A stretch of DNA of 64,000 nucleotides from Pseudomonas helvetica. GTDB lineage: Bacteria > Pseudomonadota > Gammaproteobacteria > Pseudomonadales > Pseudomonadaceae. How positions within the stretch are numbered: position 1 is the first letter of the stretch; the number at the start of each line of letters is the position of its first letter. The notes beneath the pieces are model-generated. The model did no database searches. It worked only from the letters and a program-made list of their open reading frames with translations, and was not told where the DNA came from. The stretch covers positions 1,274,501 to 1,338,500 of the forward strand of contig NZ_CP150917.1 of NCBI RefSeq assembly GCF_039908645.1, written 5' to 3'. The position numbers were made by a program, and so were the translations under genes. This document shows, piece by piece, positions 9,584-18,026 of the stretch.

Positions 9584-9868
9584 TCAGAATTCATCCATCA
9601 GCACAACAATGCAATCTTTGGCCTGATAGTGGTTGATTTGCGGCACCAGCCGTCTGAAGTGTTCTGACTGGCAATGAGCGTCCAGCGCGGCCTGATTCGG
9701 CCATTGCTCAACGAAGATGAAATGCCCCGGGTCTTTCTGATCGACGAACAGGTCGTAGGCAATGCAATCCGGCTCCTGTCGGGTTTTCTCCACCAATTCG
9801 GTGTACCACGGGCGGACGGTTTCGATATGTTCGGGTTTGATGAAATCCCGGGCAATTACTTTCAGCAC
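9584..9868 (-). CDS. Putative quinol monooxygenase (ABM domain)
   Basis: A 94-residue protein of the antibiotic-biosynthesis-monooxygenase fold, similar to YgiN-type enzymes. MLKVIARDFIKPEHIE, then EPDCIAYDLFVDQKDPGHFIFVEQW, and the final HYQAKDCIVVLMDEF give the typical two-beta-alpha-beta pattern and length. Such proteins act on quinols or small aromatics, or protect against them; the substrate is unknown. It lies downstream of the glutamate-synthase-like gene, separated by an 11-bp hairpin, and is bracketed by direct repeats of that gene's 3' end, which suggests it arrived by an insertion or duplication event. Confidence 0.8.
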   Translation of the reverse strand: MLKVIARDFIKPEHIETVRPWYTELVEKTRQEPDCIAYDLFVDQKDPGHFIFVEQWPNQAALDAHCQSEHFRRLVPQINHYQAKDCIVVLMDEF

Positions 9869-9888
9869 TGTTTCTTCCTTGGAAAGAG

Positions 9889-9913
9889 CGCCAATCTCGC
9901 AACGAGATTGGCG
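9889..9913 (-). terminator. Perfect 11-bp hairpin between glutamate-synthase-like gene and monooxygenase
   Basis: CGCCAATCTCG and CGAGATTGGCG flank a CAA loop. On the minus strand it lies about 12 nt after the stop of the upstream gene and about 20 nt before the monooxygenase start. The following tract (CTCTTTCC) is only weakly U-rich, so it may attenuate transcription or stabilise the mRNA rather than stop transcription fully. Confidence 0.65.
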
Positions 9914-9925
9914 TAAAAACTATCT

Positions 9926-11542
9926 TCAAGCGGCCACTTCATTCGCCTCAAAACTATCCGCCCGCGCCATCTGCCACATCCGTGAATAGAACTCGCCATT
10001 CACTTCCCCGGTCAGCAACTCGCCGGGTTTGAGGAACACGTGCAATTGGGAGAACAGTTTGATCTCGGTCGCTGACATGCGCCGTACCAGGTGTTTGGCC
10101 GACAGCTGCGACGGGTGTTCGAGGCCTGCCGCGGCGAGCATTTCGGCCAAGGCCTTGAGGGTGCTGCGATGGAAGTTGAACACGCGCTGGGCCTTGTCCG
10201 GTACCACCAATGCGCGTTGGCGCAGGGTGTCCTGAGTGGCGACGCCGGTCGGGCACTTGTTGGTGTGGCAGCTTTGCGACTGGATGCAGCCGATGGCGAA
10301 CATGAAACCACGGGCCGAGTTGGCCCAGTCGGCGCCAATTGCCAGGACGCTGGCGATGTCGAAGGCGCTGACGATTTTGCCGCTGGCACCGAGTTTGATC
10401 TTGTCCCGCAGGTTCAGGCCCACCAGGGTGTTATGTACGAACAGCAGGCCTTCACGCATCGGCACGCCGATGTGGTCGGTGAACTCCACTGGCGCAGCGC
10501 CAGTGCCGCCTTCCTTGCCGTCGACCACAATGAAGTCCGGCAGGATGCCGGTTTCCAGCATGGCCTTGGCAATGCCCATGAATTCCCATGGGTGGCCGAG
10601 GCAGAACTTGAAGCCCACCGGTTTGCCGCCCGACAGCTCACGCAGTTGCTTGATGAAGTGCATCATTTCGATTGGCGTGGAGAACGCGCTGTGGCGCGAT
10701 GGCGACACACAGTCCTGGCCCATTGGAACGCCACGCGTGTCGGCAATTTCCTGGGTCACTTTATGCTTGGGCAGAATGCCGCCGTGGCCGGGTTTGGCGC
10801 CCTGGCTCATTTTGATTTCGATCATCCGTACCTGCGGGTCCTGAGCCTGGGCGGCAAAGCGTTCCGGGTCGAAGTGTCCGTCGGCGGTGCGGCAGCCAAA
10901 GTAGCCGCTGCCCAGTTCCCAGGTCAGGTCGCCACCGTGTTCGCGGTGGTAGGGGCTGATGCTGCCTTCGCCGGTGTCATGCGCGAAGTTGCCGAGTTTG
11001 GCGCCCTGGTTGAGGGCGCGGATCGCGTTGGCGCTCAGCGAGCCGAAGCTCATGGCCGAGATGTTGAAGACTGAGGCCGAGTACGGTTTTGTACATTGCG
11101 GGCCACCAACGGCCACCCGGAAACTGCTCGGGTCACTCACGGGGGCCGGGCGCATCGAATGGCCGATGAACTCGAAACCCGACTGGTACACGTCGATCAG
11201 CGTGCCAAAGGGTTTGTCGGCACTTTCGTTCTTGGCCCGCGAATAGACCAACGAACGCTGGGCCCGGGAGAAGGGCAGGGCGTCGCTGTCGGATTCGAGC
11301 AGGTATTGGCGGATTTCCGGGCGAATGCCTTCGACCAGATAACGGATATTGCCCAGGATCGGGTAGTTGCGGCGTACCGCGTGAGGGCTTTGCAGCAGAT
11401 CGAAAATACCCAGCAGGCTCAGCAGGCCAGTGACGATGGAGATTGGCCAGAGCCAGTCGTATTCAAGAAACGGCAGACTGGCGAGGGTGAAGATCACACA
11501 GACGGCAAAGAAGGCGTAGCGGCTCAGGAGTGACAGGCTCAT
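9926..11542 (-). CDS. FMN-binding glutamate synthase family protein
   Basis: A 538-residue protein with two N-terminal membrane helices (about residues 8-50) followed by a Glu_synthase FMN-barrel domain. Visible motifs include FNISAMSFGSLSANAIRALN, GEGSISPYHREHGGDLTWELG, the MSQGAKPGHGG loop, DGKEGGTGAAP, and a CIQSQSCHTNKCPTG cysteine cluster that would hold a 3Fe-4S centre as in GltB. It lacks the glutaminase and C-terminal beta-helix domains of GltB, so it is a stand-alone, membrane-tethered relative whose reaction is unproven. The ATG at 11542 has AAGGAAA upstream. Its 3' end is duplicated at 9491-9563. Confidence 0.88.
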   Translation of the reverse strand: MSLSLLSRYAFFAVCVIFTLASLPFLEYDWLWPISIVTGLLSLLGIFDLLQSPHAVRRNYPILGNIRYLVEGIRPEIRQYLLESDSDALPFSRAQRSLVYSRAKNESADKPFGTLIDVYQSGFEFIGHSMRPAPVSDPSSFRVAVGGPQCTKPYSASVFNISAMSFGSLSANAIRALNQGAKLGNFAHDTGEGSISPYHREHGGDLTWELGSGYFGCRTADGHFDPERFAAQAQDPQVRMIEIKMSQGAKPGHGGILPKHKVTQEIADTRGVPMGQDCVSPSRHSAFSTPIEMMHFIKQLRELSGGKPVGFKFCLGHPWEFMGIAKAMLETGILPDFIVVDGKEGGTGAAPVEFTDHIGVPMREGLLFVHNTLVGLNLRDKIKLGASGKIVSAFDIASVLAIGADWANSARGFMFAIGCIQSQSCHTNKCPTGVATQDTLRQRALVVPDKAQRVFNFHRSTLKALAEMLAAAGLEHPSQLSAKHLVRRMSATEIKLFSQLHVFLKPGELLTGEVNGEFYSRMWQMARADSFEANEVAA

Positions 11543-11590
11543 ACGGTTTCCTTGGGTTCGGACTTATTGGTTATTCACTGCGTACTTCTG

Positions 11591-11736
11591 TGTGGCGAGG
11601 GAGCTTGCTCCCGCTGGACCGCGAAGCGGTCCCAAAAAAGTGGCACCGCGTTCAGTCAGATAAAACCCGTTAACCGGTTTTGCGACTGCTTCGCCCGAGC
11701 GCGGACCGGCCGGCGGGAGCAAGCTCCCTCGCCACA
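11591..11736. repeat. Long palindromic intergenic repeat (REP-type), copy 2
   Basis: TGTGGCGAGGGAGCTTGCTC and GAGCAAGCTCCCTCGCCACA form the outer inverted arms. An inner pair (GACCGCGAAGCGGTCCC) can fold separately. It separates the glutamate-synthase-like gene's 5' region from the LuxR remnant. Confidence 0.87.
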
Positions 11737-11743
11737 AGGTGGT

Positions 11744-11911
11744 TCATTCAACGCAGCAGGTTTTACAGGCGTTTTGTGCCCGGAGAAATATCGAAAACAG
11801 CTCGGACCGGGATTTGATCCCCAGCTGGCTGTAAATATGTTTCTTATGGACTTTCACGGTTTCGGCAGAGATTCCCAGCTTACGGGCGATTTCCTTGCAG
11901 TGCCACCCGGG
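11744..11911 (-). pseudogene. LuxR-type HTH remnant (C-terminal fragment)
   Basis: About 55 codons on the minus strand read PGWHCKEIARKLGISAETVK then VHKKHIYSQLGIKSRSELFS, followed by the stop at 11744. This is a clear LuxR/GerE helix-turn-helix with its C-terminal helix. No start codon or N-terminal domain remains. The upstream edge runs directly into GCCGAAGGCTGCGATCTTTT (11913-11932), itself a common Pseudomonas intergenic repeat sequence, and then into the 3' end of the REC-kinase gene. A full regulator was therefore probably truncated by rearrangement at a repeat. Confidence 0.75.
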
Positions 11912-11940
11912 TGCCGAAGGCTGCGATCTTTTCTGCGGAT

Positions 11941-13347
11941 TCAGGCTGTGGTTTTTGATTGTCGGATCGGTAGCTCGATCCTAAAGGTGCTGCCTACCCC
12001 GACTTCGCTGCGCACAGTAATGTCGCCACGATGCTTTTTCACAATGCCATAGGACAATGACAGGCCTAATCCGGTCCCCTGGCCCACCGGTTTGGTGGTG
12101 AAGAAGGGATCAAAGATTTTCTGCAGGCATTCGGGCGCGATGCCTGAGCCGGTGTCCGCCACTTCGATCCAGACTTTTTCCCCGGCAACTCCATTACTCA
12201 GGGTAATGGTCCCGCGTTCGGGGCCCATGGCCTGGGCGGCGTTGACGATCAGGTTCATGATCACCTGATTGATCTGCGAGGGCAGGCACTCGATCTCGGG
12301 AAGCGTCTGGTAGTGCTTGATCACGTCGGCCTTGTACTTGAGTTCGTTGGCGACAATGTTCAGCGTCGAATCAATACCCGTTTGCAGATTGACCGACTGC
12401 CACTCCTGGCTGGCGTCTACGCGTGAGAAATCCTTCAGGTCCCTGACGATTTGCCCGACCCGGTTGATGCCGTCCTTGGACTCCTTGATCAGCAGCGGAA
12501 TATCTTCACGCAGGAAGTCCAGTTCCACGTCTTTACGCAACGTTTGGAGCCGTTCGAGAAGCTCAATGGAGCCAATGGCTTCTTCGGCCCCCTGATAGGC
12601 GTCGAGCATGCTCTGCAACTGCTTGAAGTAACCGTCCAGGGCGCCGAGGTTGGAAGAAATAAAACCGATGGGGTTGTTGATTTCATGGGCCACACCCGCC
12701 GCCAGTTGCCCCAGGGACGCGAGTTTTTCCGACTGTATCAACTGGCTTTCGAGCTGCTTGCGCTCGTCGATCTCCTGTTGCAGTTCGACGCTCGCTTGCT
12801 GGAACTGCCGGGTCCGTCGTTCTACCAGGTGCCCCAACTGATCCAGTTGCACGCTGGCGCGCTCGGTCATGTCCCATTTGCTGGTCAAGGTATTGGCCAT
12901 TTGCTGGACTTCGATGTTGTCGAAGGGTTTTTTCAGGATCAGCAGCCGGTCGTGGGCCTGCAAGCGATTGAGCAGGTCATCCCAGGAGTAGTCGGAATAC
13001 GCCGTACAGACCACCACCTGCAAACGCGGATCGGCTTGCCATAAATGCTCGATGGTTTCGGCGCCGTCCCAGCCCTGGGGCATGCGCATGTCGACGAACG
13101 CCAGTGCATAGGGGCGATTGTCGTGTTGGGCCTGGACCAGTTTGCTCAAGCCTTCCTGGCCAGCGTAGGCCGAATCCAGTTCGAAGCGGGTGCTCGCCGC
13201 TTTGATTTGCGTGCCGAACAGCGCCGACTCCATCTCGTCCAGTTCGCCGTGTTGTGGTAGCTCAGGTGTCAGGATCTTGCGAAAGTCGTCATGGATTGAC
13301 GGTGTATCGTCGATCAGCAGGATGCGTCGATTCGATGACTGCTTCAT
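11941..13347 (-). CDS. Receiver-histidine kinase hybrid (REC-HisKA-HATPase), soluble
   Basis: A 468-residue cytoplasmic protein. An N-terminal receiver (about 8-150; [16 protein letters not shown], phosphoacceptor in [12 protein letters not shown], conserved lysine in LKKPFD) is followed by a coiled coil (about 165-210), a HisKA box [20 protein letters not shown] with the phosphorylatable His, and a HATPase domain ([26 protein letters not shown]). With the receiver first, it is likely controlled by another kinase and passes the phosphate on. The receiver closely matches those of the genes at 16155 and 18023. Its ATG overlaps the stop of the membrane kinase gene (ATGA); it is the last gene of the five-gene operon. 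Confidence 0.88.
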   Translation of the reverse strand: MKQSSNRRILLIDDTPSIHDDFRKILTPELPQHGELDEMESALFGTQIKAASTRFELDSAYAGQEGLSKLVQAQHDNRPYALAFVDMRMPQGWDGAETIEHLWQADPRLQVVVCTAYSDYSWDDLLNRLQAHDRLLILKKPFDNIEVQQMANTLTSKWDMTERASVQLDQLGHLVERRTRQFQQASVELQQEIDERKQLESQLIQSEKLASLGQLAAGVAHEINNPIGFISSNLGALDGYFKQLQSMLDAYQGAEEAIGSIELLERLQTLRKDVELDFLREDIPLLIKESKDGINRVGQIVRDLKDFSRVDASQEWQSVNLQTGIDSTLNIVANELKYKADVIKHYQTLPEIECLPSQINQVIMNLIVNAAQAMGPERGTITLSNGVAGEKVWIEVADTGSGIAPECLQKIFDPFFTTKPVGQGTGLGLSLSYGIVKKHRGDITVRSEVGVGSTFRIELPIRQSKTTA

Positions 13348-15155
13348 GTTTCACCTTCGGCGATTTTCAAGGGGATTTTCAAGGTGAACAGCGCACCTTT
13401 TCCCGGACCGTCGCTGTGGGCTGTCAGGTGGCCATTCATCTCGATGGCGGCGAGGGCGCAACTGTGCAGGCCAAAACCGTGACCTTCCTTGCGCGTGGTG
13501 AAGCCGTGGGCAAAGATCCGGGTCATGTTTTCGGCCGAGATGCCTTCGCCTTCGTCCTTGACGCTGACCTGCAGCGTGGCGTCGTCGACCACCTTGACCC
13601 CCAGGGTCATTTCCCGGGGGCGGTCGCTGAGGTCCGACATGGCGTATTTGGCGTTGCTGATCAGGTTGATCAGAATCAGCAACATCCGGTGTTTATCGCC
13701 CATGACCTTGGGCACTTCGGCGTAGTCCTTGACCACGGTGACGTGGTGGCGGGTCAGGGCACCCGAGTTCATGCGCAGGGCATCTTCGAGCAGTTCGCTG
13801 ACTTGCAGCGGCTCCATCAGGCTGTTGGCCCCGGCGTAGGACTGCTGGGTGGCAACGATGTCCTTGATGTGGTCAACGCTTTTGCTCAATTGCGCCAGTT
13901 CGTCGCTAATGCCTTGCTGCTCAAGGGCAATGGCGTCCACCAGTTGATTCAGGTAGCCGGGCAGCAATTTGCCTTTTTCGTCTTCGGTGATGAAGTGCCC
14001 GAGATCACCCTGGTGTTCGTTGATCAGCTGCATCGCCTTGCCCAGCCCCAGCGCCTTGCTGGTGCGCAGTTTGCGGGTGACCAGGTCGGCAGAGATATTC
14101 ACGCTGTTGAGCACATTGCCGACGTTGTGCAGCACGTTGGTGGCGATCTCGGCCATCCCGGCCTGGCGTGCGGTGTCCAGCAGTTCGCTTTGGGTGTCCT
14201 TGAGTTCGCGGGTGCGTTCTTCGACTCGCTGTTCCAGGCTTTCATTGGCTGCTTGCAGGTCCTTGTTGACGCGGTTGATTTCCGCAAAGCTGCGCAGCAG
14301 ACCATTGGCCAGAAACAGTAGCAACAGCACCAGCAGCGCCGAAAAAACCGCCATGTAGAAGTGGTAGCGTTGATCGACTGCATCGACCAGTTGTTGATCG
14401 TTGTCCAGCAGGCTGGTGATGTTGTCCAGGCGCTCGGACACGGGGACTGCCTCGATCCGTTCCAGCAGGCTATTGACCAGGGGTTGTTCACGCAGGATCA
14501 GCGCGATGTGGTTGCTGAGAATCTCCACCGGTGTGTGGAACTCGGCAGGCAGGCGGTCTTTGTTCACCGCCAGTTTATTCAGGCCGAGCAGGATGTCGGC
14601 GGCTTTGTCGTCGGACGTGACCTGGGCGAACTCCAGGCCGCTGAGTAGCAGGTCGTAGGTGTCGGTGGCGGTGTTCTGCATTTGCAGTTTGTTGTCGTCC
14701 TCAAGGCGTGCGAACTGGTTCTGAATGTCGTCTTCGGCGGCGGGCAGGAACGCCAGTGAATTGCGCAGCACCGCATTGTGTGACTTGAACTGTTCGACCA
14801 GCCGGGTCTTTTCCTTGATCGCGTTCAGGTAAGCGTCATGGCTGGTTTGCCACTGTGTCGAGTCGTTGCGACCGTGTCTGGACTCTATCGAGTCGAACCG
14901 TTCCCACAGACGGCTCATTTCGCTCAGCGGCGAAACCAGTGGATCGTAGTTGTGGATGAGGGCGATCCGGGCCTTGAGGATCTCGGTTTCCCATTGCGCG
15001 TCCAGTTGTTTTATCTGACGGATCAGATCCCGCGATTCGGTATAGGTCGAGGTTTGATCCGAACTGGACTTCAGATACAGGAACAGCAGGATCGAGGCCA
15101 GCAAGACGGTCATGCCGGTAAGCAACAGCAAACTGAGTCGACGGGACACTTTCAT
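13344..15155 (-). CDS. Membrane sensor histidine kinase
   Basis: A 603-residue kinase: TM helix at about 9-28, a largely helical periplasmic domain of about 220 residues (resembles DAHL-type sensor regions, tentative), a second TM near residue 255 (FYMAVFSALLVLLLLFLANG), a coiled coil, a histidine box in MAEIATNVLHNVGNVLNSV, and a C-terminal ATPase (NLISNAKYAMSD, DEGEGIS, GHGFGLHSC). The ATG at 15155 is preferred to the ORF start 6 codons upstream because GGGAGGC lies just before it. It overlaps the upstream peroxidase gene by 4 nt. As the only membrane kinase in the operon it is the natural phosphate donor for the three receiver proteins; that is inference. Confidence 0.87.
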   Translation of the reverse strand: MKVSRRLSLLLLTGMTVLLASILLFLYLKSSSDQTSTYTESRDLIRQIKQLDAQWETEILKARIALIHNYDPLVSPLSEMSRLWERFDSIESRHGRNDSTQWQTSHDAYLNAIKEKTRLVEQFKSHNAVLRNSLAFLPAAEDDIQNQFARLEDDNKLQMQNTATDTYDLLLSGLEFAQVTSDDKAADILLGLNKLAVNKDRLPAEFHTPVEILSNHIALILREQPLVNSLLERIEAVPVSERLDNITSLLDNDQQLVDAVDQRYHFYMAVFSALLVLLLLFLANGLLRSFAEINRVNKDLQAANESLEQRVEERTRELKDTQSELLDTARQAGMAEIATNVLHNVGNVLNSVNISADLVTRKLRTSKALGLGKAMQLINEHQGDLGHFITEDEKGKLLPGYLNQLVDAIALEQQGISDELAQLSKSVDHIKDIVATQQSYAGANSLMEPLQVSELLEDALRMNSGALTRHHVTVVKDYAEVPKVMGDKHRMLLILINLISNAKYAMSDLSDRPREMTLGVKVVDDATLQVSVKDEGEGISAENMTRIFAHGFTTRKEGHGFGLHSCALAAIEMNGHLTAHSDGPGKGALFTLKIPLKIAEGET

Positions 15156-16111
15156 AATGGTTTGCCTCCCCACTCGCCGGTCAGGGTTCTGAGGAATTTG
15201 ATGATCAGGGCCTTGTCCTCATCCGAGGGAACGCGTCCCAACTGGAACTTGAACATCACATCAACGGCTTCTTCGAGGGTTTTTGCCGCGCCGTCATGAA
15301 AGTACGGCGCATTCACTGCGACGTTGCGCAGGCTGGGGACCTTGAACACGTTGCGGTCTTCTTCATCCTTGGTCACCAGATAACGCCCAAGGTCCGATTC
15401 GGTCGGGTTACCCCGTGCCTGGAAGTAGTCGCCCATGACCCCGAGCTTCTGGTACATGTTGCCGCCGATGTTTACCCCTTGGTGGCAGGCAATGCACCCG
15501 TAGTCCTTGAAGCGTTGGTAACCGTACTTTTCATCGAGGCTGAGAATGTCGGTGTTGCCCTTCAGGTACTGGTCGAAACGCGAATTGGTGCTGAGTAATG
15601 TGCGCTCGTAGGTGGCCAGGGCGTTTTGCACATTGGCGGCCGTGACCCCATCGGGATAAGCGTTACCGAACGCCGAGTGGTAGGCCGGGTCAGTGGATAG
15701 CGTTTGCACCACATGTTCCCAGTTGTTGCCCATTTCAGTGGGGCTTTGCACCACTGCGTGAGCCTGCTCTTCCAGGGTCGCGGCGCGACCGTTCCAGAAC
15801 TGCCTGAAGTTCAGGCTGGCATTCAGCACGCTGGGGGTGTTGACGACCAGCGGCTTGCCGTCGAAACCGATGGAAAATTGCTTGTTATCGGCACCGCCCT
15901 TTTCCAGGTGATGGCAGCTGGCACAGGACAGGCTGTTGTTGACCGACAAGCGCGTTTCGTTGAACAGCTGACGACCCAGCTCGACACGCTGAGGGTCTTG
16001 CACAGGCACCGGTGGCAGCGGTTTGAGGGGTTCGTCCAAAGGCTCGGCACTCGCCGTCAGGCAGAGTCCGAGCATCAACGTGGTGAGCAGCGTGAATCCA
16101 TAGGGCGACAT
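15152..16111 (-). CDS. Dihaem cytochrome c peroxidase family protein (CcpA/MauG-like)
   Basis: A 319-residue periplasmic protein with a signal peptide (MSPYGFTLLTTLMLGLCLTA, cleavage after ASA). Two CxxCH haem motifs are present, CASCHH in the N-terminal third and CIACHQ in the second half, with FWNGRAATLEEQA and VPSLRNVAVNAPYFHDGAA between and after them, as in bacterial dihaem peroxidases. It should reduce peroxide or carry electrons in the periplasm. The ATG at 16111 starts a proper signal peptide. The gene is embedded between c-di-GMP genes upstream and the membrane kinase downstream, which suggests that it supplies a redox signal; this is inference. Confidence 0.9.
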   Translation of the reverse strand: MSPYGFTLLTTLMLGLCLTASAEPLDEPLKPLPPVPVQDPQRVELGRQLFNETRLSVNNSLSCASCHHLEKGGADNKQFSIGFDGKPLVVNTPSVLNASLNFRQFWNGRAATLEEQAHAVVQSPTEMGNNWEHVVQTLSTDPAYHSAFGNAYPDGVTAANVQNALATYERTLLSTNSRFDQYLKGNTDILSLDEKYGYQRFKDYGCIACHQGVNIGGNMYQKLGVMGDYFQARGNPTESDLGRYLVTKDEEDRNVFKVPSLRNVAVNAPYFHDGAAKTLEEAVDVMFKFQLGRVPSDEDKALIIKFLRTLTGEWGGKPL

Positions 16112-16154
16112 CTGATGATTCCTTTGCCGGGTGCCTGCCTGTCGGGGCGTCAGT

Positions 16155-18026
16155 CTACGTGCGCGGTGGTGTCTGTTCGCTGTCGGTGAGCAACTGTACG
16201 AATTCCTGGGGGAGCACGGCTTTGCTGAAGAAGTAACCCTGGCCTTCCTCACACTGAAGGGCCTTGAGAAAGTCCAGCTGTTCCAGGGTTTCCACGCCTT
16301 CGGCGATGATGTTGAGGTTAAGGCTCTTGCCCAGGCTGATGATGGCGCTGACCAGCGCAGCGTCGTTGTTTTCGGTGCTCAGCCCGCGTATGAATGACTG
16401 GTCGATTTTCAGTACATCGACCGGGAACCGTTGCAGGTAGCTCAGGCTGGAATAACCGGTGCCGAAATCATCGATTGCCAGGCGCACGCCCAATGCCTTG
16501 ATGGCGTGCAGGGTCTGCACGGTAGCCTCGACGTTCTGCATCAGCACGCTTTCGGTGATTTCGAGCTCCAGTAGCGTTGGGTCGAGGCCGGTCAGTTCGA
16601 GGATCCGCACGATACCGTCGACAAAGTCGTGCTGACGGAAGTCGATGGCGGAAACGTTGACGGACATGCTGATCGCCGGCAATCCGGCCAGTTGCCAGGC
16701 GCGGGCCTGTTGGCAGGCCTGGGTCAATACCCACTTGCTCAGGGGAATGATCAGCCCACTGTCTTCGGCCACTCCAATGAAATCCATTGGGTACACCCAA
16801 CCGTGACCGGGTTTGAGCCAGCGGATCAAGGCTTCCGCACCGACCACTTTACCCGTGCGCAGATCCAGTTTGGGTTGGTAATGCAGGACGAACTCATCGC
16901 GCTCCAGCGCCAGGCGCAGGCCGGATTCGATGCTTTGCTGTTCACGGGCGCGCTGATTCATCTCGTCGATGAAAAAGCTGAAGTCGTTAAGGCCTCTCTC
17001 CTTGACGTTATGCATCGCGGTTTCGGCTTTCTTGATCAACGGCACGGCATCGAAGCCGTCGTCCGGGTAGATGCTGATGCCCAGGCTGGCGGTCACGCTC
17101 AGGTCATGGCCGGCAATGTGCTGCTGGGTGTTGACGGCTTTCAGCAGCTTTTCGGCAATGCCTTGGGTTTGCTGGGGATGGTGGATGTCCGCGAGGATCA
17201 CCACGAACTCGTCGGAACCGTAGCGAAATACCGAATCGGATTCACGCACCGTGGACGCGAGGCTCCGGCCGACCCGTTTGAGCATTTCGTCGCCCACCGG
17301 ATGGCCCAGTGCGTTGTTGATGCGCTTGAAGCGGTCGAGCCCCAGAAATATCACCGCCAGTTGTTTGTCGTGTCGCCGTGAAAGGGCCAGGGACTGAGTC
17401 AGTCGATCACCGAGCAAAGTGCTGTTGGGCAGGCCGGTCAGTACATCGTATTGCAGCAGATGGGAGACTTTGAGCAGTTCCTGAACGCGGTCTTCGATGG
17501 TTCGCTCCAGGCTGAGCATTTTTATCGCGGCGTCCTGGGCCATCTGCCATTTCCAGGTCAGGGCACTGGCCATCTGACGGATTTCCAGGCTGTCGAAAGG
17601 CTTTTTCAGCACCAGCAACTGGTCGCCGAACGCCAGGCGTTCGGCCATCGCTTCCCAGGTGTAGTCAGAGAAGGCGGTGCACAAAGCTATTTGCAGGTGC
17701 GGGTCGACCTTCCAGAGTCGCTCGATGGTTTCCAGGCCGTCCCAACCCGGTGGCATGCGCATATCGGTAAACGCCAGGGCATAGGGCCTGCCTTCGGCCT
17801 GGGCACGTTTTACCAGCTCCAGTGCTTCTTCTCCCTGATAGGCCGAATCGAGGAGAAACGTCGGGCGAACGCGTTGTTCTGTACCGAATAACAGTTCCTC
17901 GGTGCCGGCCAGCGACTGCTCGTCCGGCACATCGGGGCTGAGAATCTTGCGAAAGTCCTGATGGATCGAAGGCATGTCATCGATGATCAGGATGCGCCGG
18001 TTGGTGGGGGCGAGCGATGGTTTCAT
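16155..18026 (-). CDS. REC-GGDEF-EAL protein, probable c-di-GMP phosphodiesterase
   Basis: A 623-residue response regulator. The receiver (about 10-150) has IIDDMPSIHQDF and FTDMRMPPGWDG. The GGDEF domain (about 205-365) is degenerate: the metal-binding DLD reads GLD and the signature reads RYGSDEF, though the inhibitory-site RESD remains. The EAL domain (about 375-615) keeps all key residues: EALIRW, the VNVS asparagine, ELEITES, IDDFGTGYSS, the lysine of LKID, and AEGVET. It is therefore predicted to cleave c-di-GMP, perhaps with the dead GGDEF domain as a regulatory ligand site. The ATG at 18026 follows GGAGGACCGAGG and overlaps the upstream gene's stop (ATGA). Confidence 0.92.
   Translation of the reverse strand: MKPSLAPTNRRILIIDDMPSIHQDFRKILSPDVPDEQSLAGTEELLFGTEQRVRPTFLLDSAYQGEEALELVKRAQAEGRPYALAFTDMRMPPGWDGLETIERLWKVDPHLQIALCTAFSDYTWEAMAERLAFGDQLLVLKKPFDSLEIRQMASALTWKWQMAQDAAIKMLSLERTIEDRVQELLKVSHLLQYDVLTGLPNSTLLGDRLTQSLALSRRHDKQLAVIFLGLDRFKRINNALGHPVGDEMLKRVGRSLASTVRESDSVFRYGSDEFVVILADIHHPQQTQGIAEKLLKAVNTQQHIAGHDLSVTASLGISIYPDDGFDAVPLIKKAETAMHNVKERGLNDFSFFIDEMNQRAREQQSIESGLRLALERDEFVLHYQPKLDLRTGKVVGAEALIRWLKPGHGWVYPMDFIGVAEDSGLIIPLSKWVLTQACQQARAWQLAGLPAISMSVNVSAIDFRQHDFVDGIVRILELTGLDPTLLELEITESVLMQNVEATVQTLHAIKALGVRLAIDDFGTGYSSLSYLQRFPVDVLKIDQSFIRGLSTENNDAALVSAIISLGKSLNLNIIAEGVETLEQLDFLKALQCEEGQGYFFSKAVLPQEFVQLLTDSEQTPPRT

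Noticed and set aside
13254..14321. Plus-strand open frame of 355 codons
   Set aside because: Antisense to the two kinase genes; composition mirrors their codon bias.
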